This document shows positions 35,654 to 44,559 of a stretch of 64,000 bases of DNA, piece after piece. The DNA lies in NCBI RefSeq assembly GCF_900114975.1, contig NZ_FOUU01000002.1, positions 46,649-110,648 of the forward strand, written 5' to 3'. Position 1 is the stretch's first letter, and each line of letters starts with the position of its first letter. The notes below the pieces were generated by a model. That model saw only the letters and a program-made list of their open reading frames with translations. It ran no database searches and was not told the origin of the DNA. Both the position numbers and the translations under genes were made by a program. This stretch comes from Thermodesulforhabdus norvegica (lineage in GTDB: Bacteria > Desulfobacterota > Syntrophobacteria > Syntrophobacterales > Thermodesulforhabdaceae).

Positions 35654-37999
35654 ATGAAAAAGCTAACTCTTTCGCAGCGGATGATTCTGTTTATTGTCGC
35701 CTTTGTCGCTGTAGTTGCTTTTTTTGCAAGCCACGTAATCATTTCCGCTTTCAGAGATTACCGAATAGCAGGTCAGATGCACACCAACCTTATCCTGATG
35801 TCCCGCCTTTCCGATGTGCTGACCTCTTTACAGCGTGAGCGTGGACTTTCCTCGGCCTTTCTGGGTGGAGGCGTTGAGGTTTCCGAGGTCAGGGAAGCGA
35901 GAGAAGTCACCGATAGAAGCTTACAGGAGCTTTATCCTGTTCTCAGAGCCTCTACGATACCGGAAAAGGACAAGGATGATTTCCTCCGTGTTTTGCAGAT
36001 GCTGGGTGATGTAAGGAACCGTGTCGATAACCGGGGGCTCACCGAGGAGATCTTTTCAGACTACACAAAGATGATAGAGGCGGCACTACTTCTGGATAAG
36101 GCTGTTGCCAACGCAAAAACGACAAAAGGTGTCGGAAAAAGAATGGCAACCTTCGTGATCCTTGAAACGTCCAAAGAACATCTTGGGCGTCTTAGAGGTA
36201 TGGCCTCTTATCTGGTTGCTTCAAAAAAACAGGCCGATGAAAAACAGCGGGAGGATCTGATAAAGGCATGGGCGATCTTTCAGGGAGGGCTCAGCTCCCC
36301 GGCTCTGGTTTTACCTGCCGACCTGGAACGCCGCCTTTCGGAACTCCCGTTATCGCCGACATGGCAAAAGGGGGCAAAATATTTTGGGGATATTATATCC
36401 GGTGGCCATCTGTATCTCAGTACCGAAGAAGTGTTTAAGACTTACAGCGATATGATTTCGGACATAAACGGGATTATATCCGACCTCAACTCGAGCCTTA
36501 TGAAATACACGATGTCCATCAAATCCGAGGCCCGTCGCTCGCTTATGTTGAATTCTCTGACGGCCCTTCTTCTGGTAGGCATTATTGTTATCGGCGCTTT
36601 GCTTACTCTGATTTCGACACGACGTCAGCTCAGGCGAACCGTCACCACCCTTGAGTCCGCCACGGTACGGGTTGATCAAGCTTCAAAAGAGATTTCCGAA
36701 GTGGGCACCGTTCTTTCAGAGGGAACATCCAGACAGGCTGCTTCCATAGAAGAGACCGCAGCGGCGATAGAAGAACTTTCATCCATGGCTGCACAGAATT
36801 CTGAGCATACAAAACGGGCGAATGAACTTGTGGCCCAGACTGCACAGGCAGTTAATGAAGCCAGCCTGTCCATGAAGAAGCTTATTGAGGCCATGGACGG
36901 TATTACCAGGGCAAGCGAAGAGACGGTGAAGATCGTAAAAACCATCGACGAAATTGCCTTTCAGACAAACCTGCTTGCCCTTAACGCCGCCGTGGAAGCG
37001 GCCCGGGCGGGTGAAGCCGGCGCGGGCTTTGCGGTGGTGGCCGATGAGGTCAGAAGCCTTGCCATGAGGTCGGCCGAGGCGGCCAGGACCACCTCTGAGC
37101 TAATCGAAAATACGCTGAAAAGAATCAGAGAAGGCGGATCCATTGTTGAAGCCGTGAGTGAGGGATTCGGCAGGATAGAGGATAATACTCAAAAGGTTCA
37201 GAATATTATCGATGAGATATCGGCCACTTCTGCCGAGCAGGCCGACGGTATAGCCCAGATCAACAGGGCGGTTTCGGATATCGATACGGTTGTTCAGAAT
37301 ACGGCTGCTCAGGCGGAAGAGCTTGCTGCTTCATCGGGTGATCTGGTTTCCCAGGTTTCGGCTCTTGCTGCGGAGCTTGAAGCACTCAAAAAGTTGATAT
37401 ACGGTGATCGTGCCTCCGGGCTCGTTTCGCAGGAAGATAAAACATCGGGCGAAACCTATGAGCCGCGGAAGCCCGTACACACTCAATATGTATTCCGAAA
37501 GTCTGGAGGAGGACTTAAAAAAGCTCTCCCGAAAACACAGGGTGAGTCTGCTCGGGTAAGACCTCAGCAGGGCAAAATAAGACCTTTGATAGAATGGACG
37601 GATGATTTCAGCGTTGGGGTTCATGAAATCGACGAGCAACACAAACGCCTTGTTTCTATGCTTAACCGGCTCAACGAGGCGATGAAATTGGGCCGCGGCA
37701 AACAGGTGGTTGATCAGATACTTTTCAACCTTGGGGACTATGTTCAGCGACATTTTGCTACCGAGGAGGCCTACATGGAGGCCGTGAATTATCCGGAACT
37801 GGAACGGCATAAAGACATTCACAGGCGCCTTACTGCAAAAGTAAAAGATTACATGGAGAGGTATGAAAAAGGGGAACCGGGGCTTGCTCTGGAACTTCTC
37901 GATTTTTTGACGGGATGGCTGAAAAACCACATACTTCAGACCGACAAGGCCTATTCTTCATACGTGAGGGATGTAAAAATCGATAGGGCCCTGTTCTGA
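35654..37999 (+). CDS. methyl-accepting chemotaxis protein with NIT sensor and C-terminal hemerythrin
   Basis: A 781-residue chemoreceptor. GGAGGGG is 4 bases before the ATG; the longer frame from 35561 is rejected. Order: membrane segment near residues 12-30, periplasmic NIT (nitrate/nitrite-sensing) domain (RLSDVLTSLQRERGLSSAF), second membrane segment (SLTALLLVGIIVIGALL), a short linker without an obvious HAMP, the signalling domain with NLLALNAAVEAARAGEAGAG, and a bacteriohemerythrin domain in the last 130 residues (WTDDFSVGVHEIDEQH, RHFATEEAYME, HKDIHRR). The two sensors suggest combined response to nitrogen oxides and oxygen. No chemotaxis genes are adjacent. Confidence 0.93.
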   Translation: MKKLTLSQRMILFIVAFVAVVAFFASHVIISAFRDYRIAGQMHTNLILMSRLSDVLTSLQRERGLSSAFLGGGVEVSEVREAREVTDRSLQELYPVLRASTIPEKDKDDFLRVLQMLGDVRNRVDNRGLTEEIFSDYTKMIEAALLLDKAVANAKTTKGVGKRMATFVILETSKEHLGRLRGMASYLVASKKQADEKQREDLIKAWAIFQGGLSSPALVLPADLERRLSELPLSPTWQKGAKYFGDIISGGHLYLSTEEVFKTYSDMISDINGIISDLNSSLMKYTMSIKSEARRSLMLNSLTALLLVGIIVIGALLTLISTRRQLRRTVTTLESATVRVDQASKEISEVGTVLSEGTSRQAASIEETAAAIEELSSMAAQNSEHTKRANELVAQTAQAVNEASLSMKKLIEAMDGITRASEETVKIVKTIDEIAFQTNLLALNAAVEAARAGEAGAGFAVVADEVRSLAMRSAEAARTTSELIENTLKRIREGGSIVEAVSEGFGRIEDNTQKVQNIIDEISATSAEQADGIAQINRAVSDIDTVVQNTAAQAEELAASSGDLVSQVSALAAELEALKKLIYGDRASGLVSQEDKTSGETYEPRKPVHTQYVFRKSGGGLKKALPKTQGESARVRPQQGKIRPLIEWTDDFSVGVHEIDEQHKRLVSMLNRLNEAMKLGRGKQVVDQILFNLGDYVQRHFATEEAYMEAVNYPELERHKDIHRRLTAKVKDYMERYEKGEPGLALELLDFLTGWLKNHILQTDKAYSSYVRDVKIDRALF

Positions 38000-38022
38000 T
38001 ATCTCTTCCTGCAGAGCAAATT

Positions 38023-38060
38023 AAAAAGGCCCGGATTTGTTTTTAAGTCCGGGCTTTTTT
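38023..38060 (+). terminator. intrinsic terminator after chemoreceptor gene
   Basis: A 7-bp GC-rich stem GCCCGGA (38029-38035) with TCCGGGC (38048-38054), loop of 12, followed by six T, and preceded by five A, so it could act in both directions. It lies 24 bp after the chemoreceptor stop. Confidence 0.88.
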
Positions 38061-38119
38061 AAATCTCCTTTCCTTAGGGCGTCGCTTCAAAAAACCTTCC
38101 TGCACCCACACTTCTCCTA

Positions 38120-38371
38120 CAGGTTTCCGAGGTAGTGTTTCATTAATTGTGTCTCGTTGACATGAGGGGGAGAAGAGGCTTTCCTCTCCGTGAATATTGT
38201 TAACCCGAGGAAGAAAGGAGGAAAGCCCCATGACTTGAGAAAAAGGTTAAAATAATTTTTAAAACACATTGGTTGACCGGTTTCGTGTTGAGGGGTTGCG
38301 GAAAACTTGAGCTATAGTTTTCCGAAGGTTTCACGAACCGTTTCCTGTCAGCTGGTCGTTAATTGACCAGC
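38120..38371. repeat. block of inverted repeats between chemoreceptor and csm5
   Basis: This 300-bp stretch has no convincing gene. It holds (1) a 10-bp perfect inverted repeat, GGCTTTCCTC 38177-38186 and GAGGAAAGCC 38218-38227; (2) a 9-bp hairpin CGGAAAACT 38299-38307 / AGTTTTCCG 38316-38324, nested inside an outer repeat CGGTTTCGTG 38277-38286 / CACGAACCG 38332-38340; (3) a 7-bp hairpin GCTGGTC 38351-38357 / GACCAGC 38365-38371 that straddles the csm5 stop codon. The segment near 38135-38165 resembles the terminal repeat of an insertion sequence (possibly IS256-like). One of the hairpins may end the csm transcript, though no T-run follows. Confidence 0.6.
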
Positions 38372-39447
38372 ACGCACCAGCCAAAGGGAGCACAGGCTTT
38401 TGGCTTTCTGTCGGCTGAAGCCAGCCATAATGTTGTGGCATGATCGAGTTTTTTATTTGATCCCATTATTTTTATTCTTCTGAAACCCTCAATGGTAACG
38501 CATTCTGCTCCGCTGTGTCGGCCAATCCTTAAAGGTACTTCTTTTTGAAGGTCAAAACGGGACTTCCAGTTGAAGTAAACACCTTTCATTTTCTTCATTT
38601 CCTCAACTTCTCTTTTGAGTTCACCTGTATAGAACTTCCGGGAAGCAATGAGAAGTTCTTCAATTGAGAGAGGTTTTTTTATTCCCCTCTCTCGGGCAAG
38701 GGATCTCATAACTGAAATGGTTCCTTTAAACTCGCCCTCAATAACGGTTTCAAATATTTGACATGGACCTTTACCTTCTTCACCTTCTGCTTTTTTACAA
38801 TTTACTGCATAAACAATCTTTGTTTTAACCTCTCCAACAGGCAAAAAATCTGACACTTTAACCAGACTAAAGGGGTCTGAACTAAAACTACCTCCCAGAA
38901 TGTCTTTTTCAAGCTGTAGAGATTCATTATCACTGTAACTGTTTTTTAAAGAAGCTTTGCTTTTCCACACATTCAAAACAGCGGTTCTTAACGCCCCCTT
39001 GATGGAAGAGCCTGGAATAATGGGTTTAAAGCCACCAATGGGGTCGTAGGCTGTTCTTTCAATAGCAAACTTCGTTATCACTTTACCGTTTGTGTTTCTA
39101 ACTTCTGCTCCGACAACTTCGTTGTAATGATTAATAAAGCCCTCAACCAGTGAGACCCTTCTGGCGACAACTCCATTTTTGGACACAATATCTCTTCTTT
39201 CACCGATTCTCCTCAGGAATTTGTACATTTCCAGGAGTGAGTCTGGAGTCCCTTTTTGGCATATACGGGAAAATTCATTAATCAAATCTGGCGGAAGATT
39301 TTTTATGAAGGTGCTCATATCCAAGATCAGAAGTTCCCGTTTCTGATCATCAACGATAAAGGAGAAGGGATCGTAGACTTCTCCGCATCCTACGTGAACC
39401 GGCGATTTTATCCTGATTCTTAGCTCTTTACTCTCCAGCACTTTCAC
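38359..39447 (-). CDS. csm5: type III-A CRISPR Csm5 (RAMP, Cas7-like)
   Basis: A 362-residue Cas7-like subunit that caps the 3' end of the crRNA in the Csm complex. RAMP features are an N-terminal LRIKSPVHVGCGEVYDPFSF and the loop PIIPGSSIKGALRTAVLN near residue 145. Length and position as last gene of csm1-2-3-4-5 order fit Csm5. The ATG overlaps the csm4 stop by 4 bases. A hairpin sits on its stop codon. Confidence 0.92.
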   Translation of the reverse strand: MKVLESKELRIRIKSPVHVGCGEVYDPFSFIVDDQKRELLILDMSTFIKNLPPDLINEFSRICQKGTPDSLLEMYKFLRRIGERRDIVSKNGVVARRVSLVEGFINHYNEVVGAEVRNTNGKVITKFAIERTAYDPIGGFKPIIPGSSIKGALRTAVLNVWKSKASLKNSYSDNESLQLEKDILGGSFSSDPFSLVKVSDFLPVGEVKTKIVYAVNCKKAEGEEGKGPCQIFETVIEGEFKGTISVMRSLARERGIKKPLSIEELLIASRKFYTGELKREVEEMKKMKGVYFNWKSRFDLQKEVPLRIGRHSGAECVTIEGFRRIKIMGSNKKLDHATTLWLASADRKPKACAPFGWCVLVN

Positions 39448-40454
39448 CGTTCGGTCCTCCCTTTAAGCTCACAGGGGATAACCATCGTATAACCCTGACC
39501 AACAGCTTCTGGCTGAATTTTTGAAAGGCCCCTTAAAGCCCTCCCCACATAAGGTTTTGTCCATCCATCAGAACATTCAATTACCGCTCCTTCGTCTGCC
39601 ATAATGACGGGGTTCTTGAAGGGATGATCTGAGACTGCCAGGTAATTTCCATGCCTTCCAAATCGTATGAAGGGTTGAAACCAGATTTGTTCATTACGCC
39701 CGGGAAGTGGGACAAAGGGGGAAAGAGTATAGAGAAACTTGTATCCTTGAATGTTGGGTAGTGGAATTTCCCGGTAGTCTTTAACTCTAAATCTTCCAAG
39801 TCCTGTGGATGCATCCCGGCCGAAGCCCAATCTACCGATATTTTTCATAGCCTTCGATATCTTTTCTACATCCAGAGCGTCTTCCATATAGAGTACAAAA
39901 ATAACCAGTTCAAGCCCAGGAGCAAACCAGGTGTTTTCCTGGGTATAGGGAGCAAAATTGCGTCCTGAAGTGGTAAAGCTTAGACGATTGATACTATTGT
40001 GAGGCTGAGAAATTCGTTTCCATAGACCATCTCCGAGACCGAGCTCTCTGACCACATCCCTATCGCTCAACCTTCTATTTAGATCCACTTCCAGTACCAG
40101 TCTTTCCGAGGAGACAGCAATCCATTTCTTCTTTTTCAGCTCCTTTAGTGAGCTTACCATATCAAAACAGTTTTTATCCTTTTCGGAGTTGGATATGTTA
40201 TAGAAATGAAGAGGACAGGCAGGAGTCGGGAAGAAGTACTTTACTGTCCTTTTATTTTCTCTGAGAACCGGAAAGGCTGAGGAAAAAACGATAAAGGGTT
40301 TACTATCATAGACTTTAAGCCATGTTTTGAGACCACCATTAAGTAAATTACTGTTCATTTCTGCCTGCCAGCAGAAATGTCCGAACAGGGTATCACCCTT
40401 AAGAGGTGTACCAAAGGCTGAAACTGGCTCTATGACGACTTCACACAGCTTCAT
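39444..40454 (-). CDS. csm4: type III-A CRISPR Csm4 (Cas5-like RAMP)
   Basis: A 336-residue Cas5-like subunit that binds the 5' handle of the crRNA and contacts Cas10. The N-terminal region shows AFGTPLKGDTLFGHFCWQAEMN and the later glycine-rich loop is LGFGRDASTGLGRFRVKDY. Order and length fit Csm4. It follows csm3 by 18 bp and overlaps csm5 with ATGA. Confidence 0.92.
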   Translation of the reverse strand: MKLCEVVIEPVSAFGTPLKGDTLFGHFCWQAEMNSNLLNGGLKTWLKVYDSKPFIVFSSAFPVLRENKRTVKYFFPTPACPLHFYNISNSEKDKNCFDMVSSLKELKKKKWIAVSSERLVLEVDLNRRLSDRDVVRELGLGDGLWKRISQPHNSINRLSFTTSGRNFAPYTQENTWFAPGLELVIFVLYMEDALDVEKISKAMKNIGRLGFGRDASTGLGRFRVKDYREIPLPNIQGYKFLYTLSPFVPLPGRNEQIWFQPFIRFGRHGNYLAVSDHPFKNPVIMADEGAVIECSDGWTKPYVGRALRGLSKIQPEAVGQGYTMVIPCELKGRTER

Positions 40455-40472
40455 GGTTCTGTCCTTTTCCTT

Positions 40473-41183
40473 TTATTCCTTACTGAAAGGAAGTATTTCT
40501 TCGAATCTTTTCTGCAGGTTACTATTTTCAAAGTGAAACTTAATGCGCCCGTAACCCCTGCTTCCATTTCCACCAAGAGTGTCAAGTTCTAGGAGTTTCA
40601 TACCCTCAAGAAGTACTTTTTCAAGATATTTGCTGTCATCTCCATCGAATATCTTGAGAGAGATAAAGAAATCGAACTCCACTCCAGCAGGTACCCTTTC
40701 CGTAAACCTCGGATTCTGAGCCGTTCCCGTTATTCTATTTATGGAGTTTTCCGGCTTCACTTCGGTTAGAACCATTTTGCCTTCTCTTGCCTGTTCACGG
40801 CATCTTTCGGATAGCATGCAGTCTGATACGGAAATCCTCGTGGGACCAAACCCTTTGAGGGCTTCTTCCTCCGCTCCACTGGTACCGAATATCTTTATTA
40901 TGGCTTCGCCAAGCTTTCTGCTGTTTCCATTTGCATTTTCTAGGCTTTTTATTGATAGAGGTTTCCCTTCCGTGTAAGCAATGAGACCGCTTTTGAGTTC
41001 GAGGAGCGAGCGGATTTTTCCCTTCAGGGAAGATCCCGGAATATAAGGCTCAAAGGTAAAGGGGTGTTTTACCACCGGATTGTCCGTTCCGCCGATGTGC
41101 ATTTCAATATCTCCGGCGCCTATATGAAGCCCTGTTTTCAGTTCAATTGTTCCACGGTATTCTTTTATGGCGATAAGTTTCAT
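40473..41183 (-). CDS. csm3: type III-A CRISPR Csm3 (Cas7-like, target-RNA nuclease)
   Basis: The 236-residue backbone subunit that cleaves target RNA every six nucleotides. The N-terminus reads IELKTGLHIGAGDIEMHIGG, then TDNPVVKHP and the RAMP loop YIPGSSLKGKIRSLLELK. Asp34 in GGTDNPV matches the catalytic Asp33 of Streptococcus thermophilus Csm3, so slicing activity should be intact. The C-terminus has GGNGSRGYGRIKF, the family's glycine-rich loop. It lies 18 bp after csm2. Confidence 0.95.
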   Translation of the reverse strand: MKLIAIKEYRGTIELKTGLHIGAGDIEMHIGGTDNPVVKHPFTFEPYIPGSSLKGKIRSLLELKSGLIAYTEGKPLSIKSLENANGNSRKLGEAIIKIFGTSGAEEEALKGFGPTRISVSDCMLSERCREQAREGKMVLTEVKPENSINRITGTAQNPRFTERVPAGVEFDFFISLKIFDGDDSKYLEKVLLEGMKLLELDTLGGNGSRGYGRIKFHFENSNLQKRFEEILPFSKE

Positions 41184-41201
41184 TGCGTTCCTCCTTTTAT
41201 T

Positions 41202-41603
41202 TTAGTCTCTGCGGTACTGTCTGTAGAATGCTGTAAAAGCCTCAAAAAAGGACACAACAGTATTCAGGTGCTCCGGTTTTTCGACCGCTTTTATCAATTC
41301 CCGCAAGGGGTTTAAAAAATCATCCGTAATTAAACCGCGTCCTCTGGCATAAGCTGCTTTTGCGATTACCATGTGCACCTGAGGAAGCACCACGTCCCAG
41401 TTTTCTGGCTTGGCAATTTGATTTAGCCTGAAAAGCTCGTCGTAGAACTTTCGCAACTGGGAAGACTTATTAACTCCTCGTCCCTTACTATTAGTAGACA
41501 CTTGCCGGGCAAGTTTTTCTGCTTCCTCGGAAAACGCCTTTGGATTTGGGATATTGTTTTTCTTATCCATCCAGAGCTTTTCAACGTAATTTACATTGCT
41601 CAT
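41202..41603 (-). CDS. csm2: type III-A CRISPR Csm2 (small subunit, Cas11-like)
   Basis: A 133-residue, mostly helical small subunit that lines the crRNA-target duplex. Features are SSQLRKFYDELFRL and VLPQVHMVIAKAAYARGRGLI, followed by FEAFTAFYRQY. Size, place between cas10 and csm3, and the helical pattern identify it; the family is weakly conserved, so confidence is lower than for its neighbours. Confidence 0.88.
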   Translation of the reverse strand: MSNVNYVEKLWMDKKNNIPNPKAFSEEAEKLARQVSTNSKGRGVNKSSQLRKFYDELFRLNQIAKPENWDVVLPQVHMVIAKAAYARGRGLITDDFLNPLRELIKAVEKPEHLNTVVSFFEAFTAFYRQYRRD

Positions 41604-41642
41604 GAAAGGCCTCCTTATTTTTCGTCTTAATCGTAACGTTTT

Positions 41643-44222
41643 TTAACTTTTCCTTATTCTGTGCTCATAAAGTATTGTCCACAGAGGAATGATGAATGTT
41701 CCTCTGAATTTTTCCAGCCATCCGGCCAGCTTAATTGCAGTATTTCTGCGTATTTCTTCCTGCCGGGCACGGTCAATTCCCAGGCCGGAGGCAACATTTC
41801 TGAACACCTGGTAACAAAGAAAGGCTCTCCACTTAAAGCACTCAATGTCCTTGATAGTGCGACCAGCCGCCGAGTTGAGATAATACAATTCTCTTTCTGC
41901 CATATCAGCAAAACTGTTCAGTCGGTGTAAAAATGCTGTGGAGATGCAGTCATCATTCATCCAGTTTTTCATGGCCGTATAAACTTCGCTCATGAGTTCA
42001 TCAAAATCACTCCACTTTACCGTTCGGTTAAATATGGTTACGGCGTCTTTACCATCTACGCTCTTTGAGGCTTCAAGGCTTTCTTCGGCTTTTTCCGCTA
42101 TTATATCCACCGGTACATAGGGTTTATGAAGGGTTATACCGGCGGAGATGTGGATTTCTTCCCGGTTGCACGTATATTCCCCAAATTTTTTTCTGATAAA
42201 ACCTACCACATCAAGGATTACATTCCAGGGACCTATTAGAAAGAGATCATCTCCTCCCGCAAAAACTGTGTAAATGTTCCTGAATTTTCCATTAGCTTCG
42301 TGTTTCAAAGCATAAGGAAGATAGATGGCGAAGAAGTTGTTGAGTGCTCTGCTGAGTGTTGCAAGTCTGGACAGAGTAAACATGTTACCGGTGAAGCCAC
42401 AGGAAAAAATGGCTCCCAGATTGTCAACATCTGCTTTCAGGACTCCCAGAACATCAATTCCATAAAACCGGCCACCGTCCAGCTTTAAAGCCTTACTTGC
42501 AATATGGGCAAACGTCATGGGGTCACCGGAGCGAATCATGTCTATAAGTTCCAGCTTTTTGTCTTCACTTCGTGCTCCCGCAAGTATTCTCTCATCTTTC
42601 TCGTCTTCTTTACCGTAAACCGGGACGTATCCATTAAGGGGCATGAAGGTTACATCGACCGGTAAGCTTCCATTCTCCTCCGTGTTAATAGCCCACAGTT
42701 TGACGGCGTCTTTTATGTTTAATCTGTCCAGATCTCTGGAAAATTTTACCTGATAACGCCCAAAAAGAGGCTTTTCCAGATCCCCATTTGTAGATTCCAA
42801 CAAAGTGATGTAATTGTTTTTTACCAGTTTTGTCCCAATAAGTATCTGGTCCCTGCACAGCCTGCAGGCAGAAGCCCTTTCATTCGGACCGCTAAGAAGA
42901 GGATCGTTTTCAACTTCCTGCTCAGACGGCCGTTTTGCACAAAAAGGACATAACGGCCTGTGAAGATCATTCCTAAAGCTATCGAGAAAACTGCTTTTGA
43001 CTCCGCCATGTTTTGCAATGTCGAAGCGTTTGAATTTTTTTTCATCCATGTTTTCGACATGTTTATTCCAGATGTCTCTAAAACGGCCATCGAGAAACTC
43101 TTCAGGAGAAAGCTCCGTTGCGCTTATACCGATAGAGTTTTCCCCGAAGGAAACATCAATAAGCCAGTCGTTTATGCGTGCTGAAACCTCATCAATCTTA
43201 TTGCGGCTATTTTCAGTATTGTGAGCGATTATATGAAATTTCCCTCCAGCACATATAACCACAGAAAGAAAGCTCAATCCCAGTTCTATGCAAAGTTCAC
43301 AAGCCGCAAGTTCGGTTAGTAGCGATATCACAAAGGACCTGCCTCTAAGAATTTTTGAGCGACGTCCCCGTTGCTCCCCTCCAGAGCTAAAAATAAAATT
43401 CTGAATTCCGTAGAAATCACCGGATAGGAGTAAAAACTTTTTTTCTTTTCGGTTTTTTATTTCATCAATATCGTTGAGGTTCCCCATTTCTCTGTGCCAT
43501 TTGTAAAGAGCCACTGCCAGTGCTGCAGTCGAACGGCTGTGATCGTACAGAGACACATCAGGAATGACTCGCCCAACCCGGGCCGAAGGAATGTGAGAGG
43601 TCACAATCCGGTAAAGAGAATCAAAATGCTGTAACCACAGAACAGGGTTTTCGCGGTGCTTTAATTCCTTCAGTCCATCTTTAAGTTTATTGTAAAGTTC
43701 GATGTAATCTTTCTCGGTGGCGTTGCTCGTATTTTTCTCTGGAAAAATGCTCATAACCGATAAGGGTTCCAATCTGTATCGCCAGTTAAAATTACCGGCC
43801 TTTATGTCTTTAAACAGAACATCAAAGGGTGGAATTAGACGGGTTTTTACAGCATCTGATGGCGGGATTGACTTTCCCTCTGGAAATTCCTCCCGGTCAA
43901 TGCCACTACTGAGCCTATCTGCTTCCGCAATGATCCACTGAAGCGGACTCTCCGGCTTGTGGTGCATTGCCGCAAGATTTATGAAACTGTCGTCATATCC
44001 TTTTCCCTTACAGAGTTTTTCTGGGAAATACTCCTGAAATTTTTCGATGAAGTAAGCAGTATAAAGGGCATGCGAATGAGTAGGGTGTCCGTTCCATTTG
44101 GGTTGATAGAGGTCCATATTATTTTTTCTGTAGCTTTCAGGTACTTTTTCAGCAAATTGCACCAGCTTGCCGACATCATGTAAGAGAGCGGCAAATCCCA
44201 GTCGTTCGACATCAAGTACCAT
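41643..44222 (-). CDS. cas10: type III-A CRISPR Cas10/Csm1
   Basis: The 859-residue large subunit. The ATG at 44222 is chosen because GAGAGG is 6 bases upstream and the HD motif starts soon after; the frame could extend to 44306. The HD nuclease motif is FAALLHDVGKLVQF (His15, Asp16), a zinc ribbon lies near residues 420-460 (CPFCAKRP and CRLC), and the Palm2 motif is VFAGGDDLFLIG near residue 655. With HD and GGDD intact, both single-stranded DNA cleavage and cyclic oligoadenylate synthesis appear possible. The C-terminal D4 domain (AEELYYLN region and beyond) is complete. First gene of the csm operon; the region upstream is IS debris. Confidence 0.95.
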   Translation of the reverse strand: MVLDVERLGFAALLHDVGKLVQFAEKVPESYRKNNMDLYQPKWNGHPTHSHALYTAYFIEKFQEYFPEKLCKGKGYDDSFINLAAMHHKPESPLQWIIAEADRLSSGIDREEFPEGKSIPPSDAVKTRLIPPFDVLFKDIKAGNFNWRYRLEPLSVMSIFPEKNTSNATEKDYIELYNKLKDGLKELKHRENPVLWLQHFDSLYRIVTSHIPSARVGRVIPDVSLYDHSRSTAALAVALYKWHREMGNLNDIDEIKNRKEKKFLLLSGDFYGIQNFIFSSGGEQRGRRSKILRGRSFVISLLTELAACELCIELGLSFLSVVICAGGKFHIIAHNTENSRNKIDEVSARINDWLIDVSFGENSIGISATELSPEEFLDGRFRDIWNKHVENMDEKKFKRFDIAKHGGVKSSFLDSFRNDLHRPLCPFCAKRPSEQEVENDPLLSGPNERASACRLCRDQILIGTKLVKNNYITLLESTNGDLEKPLFGRYQVKFSRDLDRLNIKDAVKLWAINTEENGSLPVDVTFMPLNGYVPVYGKEDEKDERILAGARSEDKKLELIDMIRSGDPMTFAHIASKALKLDGGRFYGIDVLGVLKADVDNLGAIFSCGFTGNMFTLSRLATLSRALNNFFAIYLPYALKHEANGKFRNIYTVFAGGDDLFLIGPWNVILDVVGFIRKKFGEYTCNREEIHISAGITLHKPYVPVDIIAEKAEESLEASKSVDGKDAVTIFNRTVKWSDFDELMSEVYTAMKNWMNDDCISTAFLHRLNSFADMAERELYYLNSAAGRTIKDIECFKWRAFLCYQVFRNVASGLGIDRARQEEIRRNTAIKLAGWLEKFRGTFIIPLWTILYEHRIRKS

Positions 44223-44559
44223 TTTATCCCTCTCTATTTTGATTTTGTCCGTTCTGCTCTCAATCCTGATTACGGTTTTGAGAGAAGTTTTTTCAAAATA
44301 TCTCATTTAAAAAGTTTAATTAACCCCTTTAAGACTAAAATTCGCATCGCGGGAAACGCGTTGTTCCTACCCCCTCTCCCGTCCCGGTTGTTAAAATAAA
44401 AACTCGTTCCTCTTCGGCCTTCGCTCCGGTTGGCAACGGGTTTAGTGTCTGGTGGCTGAATGGTGGTTTTGGCGGTTGCAGTGAGGAAGAGGCGATAAAC
44501 CATCTGAATTCATCGTTCATCATGCCACAGCCAAGCGGCCGATTTACAGCGGTAGCAAC

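Noticed and set aside
38043-38231. 62-residue minus-strand frame
   Set aside because: It overlaps the terminator and the inverted repeats, has no ribosome binding site and no recognisable domain.
44222-44306. Longer N-terminus of Cas10
   Set aside because: The extra 28 residues are not Cas10-like and ATG 44222 has a good ribosome binding site before the HD motif.
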